Of a DNA stretch of 60,124 nt, positions 58,958 to 60,124 are shown in pieces. The stretch spans positions 120,895 through 181,018 of the forward strand of contig NZ_KB714628.1 in NCBI RefSeq assembly GCF_000349565.1. Direction: 5' to 3'. Below the pieces are notes generated by a model, which saw only the letters and a list, made by a program, of their open reading frames with translations, was not told where the DNA came from and searched no databases. A program made the translations under genes and the position numbers. This stretch comes from Curtobacterium flaccumfaciens UCD-AKU (GTDB lineage: Bacteria > Actinomycetota > Actinomycetes > Actinomycetales > Microbacteriaceae). Positions within the stretch are counted from its first letter, which is position 1; every line of letters begins with the position of its first letter.

Positions 58958-59021
58958 GCGCACAGGGTAGACAACGGCGCGGGCCACGCACGGCCACCCC
59001 GCCGGGCGGCACGAGAAAGCG

Positions 59022-59564
59022 TCAGAGGTTCTTCAGCATGCGGGTGTTGCCGAGGGTGTTCGGCTTGACCCGGGCGAGGTCGAGGAACTCCGCAACCCCT
59101 TCGTCCGACGAGCGGACCAGTTCGGCGTAGACCTCCGGCGGGACGACGCTCTCGCCGATCTCCAGGTACCCGTGCTTCGTGAAGAAGTCGACCTCGAAGG
59201 TCAGGCAGAAGATCCGGGCGACGCCGAGTTCGCGGGCGTCGTGTTCGAGCGCCTCGAGCATCCGGTGCCCGACGCGCTTGTGGATCCACTGCTCGTCGAG
59301 GGCCAGGGTGCGGACCTCGGCGATGTCCTCCCAGAAGACGGCGAGCGCGCCGCACCCGATGGGGGTGCCGTCGGGACCCTCGGCGATCCGGAACTGCTGG
59401 ATCGAGCCGTACAGGGCGACGTTCTCCTTGCCGAGCAGGATGCGCCGGTCGACGTAGGGGGCGATGAGTCGCTGGATGTGCGGGACGTCCGAGGCGAGCG
59501 CCGGACGCACGAGGATCCCGTGGTCGTCGCGCTCGTGGAACGCGTGCTTCCCGTGCTCTGTCAT
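59022..59564 (-). CDS. GNAT-family N-acetyltransferase, ArgA-like
   Basis: 180 residues from ATG 59564. The GNAT core has VRPALASDVPHIQRLIAPYVDRRILLGKE, EVRTLALDEQWIHKRVGHRML (acetyl-CoA motif, RVGHRM) and FFTKHGYLEIG. This pattern matches the short actinobacterial amino-acid N-acetyltransferases (N-acetylglutamate synthase-like). Arginine biosynthesis is likely but not certain from the sequence. Confidence 0.88.
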   Translation of the reverse strand: MTEHGKHAFHERDDHGILVRPALASDVPHIQRLIAPYVDRRILLGKENVALYGSIQQFRIAEGPDGTPIGCGALAVFWEDIAEVRTLALDEQWIHKRVGHRMLEALEHDARELGVARIFCLTFEVDFFTKHGYLEIGESVVPPEVYAELVRSSDEGVAEFLDLARVKPNTLGNTRMLKNL

Positions 59565-59641
59565 CCGCCCCACACTACTGGTGTCGCAGGGGGACAGCGC
59601 TGCTGAGTGCCGCCCAGGTCGATCAGCCTACCGTCCGGTAC

Positions 59642-60094
59642 ATGCCTCAGATCATCGAAACCGTCGACGTCAACGTCCCCGTCCGCCCGGCCTACGACCA
59701 GTGGACCCGCTTCGAGGAGTTCCCGCACTTCCTCGACGAGGTCGAGAAGATCGTCCAGGTGGACGACAAGACCACCGACTGGACCGTGAAGGTCGCCGGC
59801 CAGGAGCGCGAGTTCCGTGCCGTGATCACCGAGCAGCACCCCGACGAGCGTGTCGCGTGGACCGTGAAGGACGGCGACACCGACCACGCCGGTGTCGTCA
59901 CCTTCCACAAGCTCTCGGACGACGAGACGCGCGTCACCGTGCAGATCGACTGGGAGCCGTCCGGCTTCCTCGAGAAGCTCGGCTCCGCCGTGGGCGTCGG
60001 CGGCCACGCCGTCAAGAAGGACCTGCAGAACTACAAGGAGCGCGTCGAGAACGCGCCGACCCAGCCGGGCTGGCGCGGCGACGTGCAGGCGTAG
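59642..60094 (+). CDS. SRPBCC-family protein (polyketide cyclase-like)
   Basis: 150 residues from ATG 59642. The START-like fold opens IIETVDVNVPVRPAYDQWTRFEEFPHFLDEV and continues VAGQEREFRAVITEQHPDERVAWTVKDG and GVVTFHKLSDDETRVTVQIDW. Such proteins bind hydrophobic ligands; many actinobacterial members are stress-induced without known substrate. The gene is complete. Confidence 0.9.
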   Translation: MPQIIETVDVNVPVRPAYDQWTRFEEFPHFLDEVEKIVQVDDKTTDWTVKVAGQEREFRAVITEQHPDERVAWTVKDGDTDHAGVVTFHKLSDDETRVTVQIDWEPSGFLEKLGSAVGVGGHAVKKDLQNYKERVENAPTQPGWRGDVQA

Positions 60095-60106
60095 TCCGCA
60101 CCACAC

Positions 60107-60124
60107 GACGGACGGGAGGCGCGG
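60107..60124. repeat. Left arm of the dispersed GC-rich hairpin, cut by the window end
   Basis: The last bases (GACGGACGGGAGGCGCGG) match the left arm of the copy at 40199-40246 with two changes and are complementary to bases 3-20 of the window. Confidence 0.6.

Overview
The window is a chromosomal segment of a high-GC Gram-positive actinobacterium. The very high third-position GC, Lsr2 proteins, actinobacterial RadA/Csp/SseB neighbours and many small Microbacteriaceae-type hypothetical genes point to a Microbacteriaceae member. A Curtobacterium-like organism is my best guess; this is inference, because no rRNA is present. There is no phage structural gene, integrase, IS element, CRISPR array or rRNA in view.

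Layout. (1) 0.2-4.7 kb: an amidase, a TetR regulator and a divergent amidohydrolase/DUF2461 pair; the two outer promoters carry the same GCTAAC-N8-GTTAGC operator, so they look like one regulon. (2) 4.9-10.0 kb: an accessory patch with a YhcG-like PDDEXK nuclease, an intact Lsr2, a secreted protein, an orphan sensor kinase, a decapitated second Lsr2 and a small Cys-rich secreted peptide. (3) 10.1-12.4 kb: membrane protein, MsrA and polyphosphate kinase 2. (4) 12.5-22.5 kb: an operon for carboxylase-dependent nitrogen scavenging: permease, two DUF1989 proteins, a 1,239-residue biotin-dependent carboxylase, allophanate hydrolase and TetR, followed by BioY, the uptake protein for the carboxylase's cofactor. 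The two DUF1989 genes favour guanidine rather than urea as substrate. (5) 22.6-25.6 kb: small hypotheticals, then a TetR/oxidoreductase pair with two tandem operators. (6) 25.7-35.5 kb: an MFS pump and a divergent MmyB-type regulator, then a six-gene minus-strand operon: cupin, UDP-GlcNAc 2-epimerase, MFS, FG-GAP beta-propeller, Tat-exported berberine-bridge-type oxidase, acyltransferase. The cupin and propeller resemble two separated halves of fungal aldos-2-ulose dehydratase. A palindrome between pump and regulator recurs (18/21) upstream of the operon, so the regulator may control both. (7) 35.9-40.0 kb: lipoprotein, EamA/MarR pair, and a secreted PAP2 phosphatase carrying an autotransporter-type repeat. 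(8) 40.5-54.6 kb: a lower-GC accessory/defence island beside tRNA-Ser(CGA), with a lone DruA, ThyX, a pseudokinase-like/P-loop ATPase fusion with a coupled partner, membrane proteins, an XRE/ImmA-IrrE/PIN module and DUF6338. (9) 54.6-60.1 kb: core genes: tRNA-Ser, SGNH hydrolase, RadA, SseB-like, cold-shock protein, GNAT, SRPBCC.

A dispersed GC-rich hairpin (arms like GACGGGAGGCGCGGTGCC) occurs at 11.35 and 40.2 kb, and half copies lie at both window edges. The strongest candidates for undescribed biology are the split sugar-dehydratase operon with its shared operator, and the DruA-ThyX-kinase/ATPase island.
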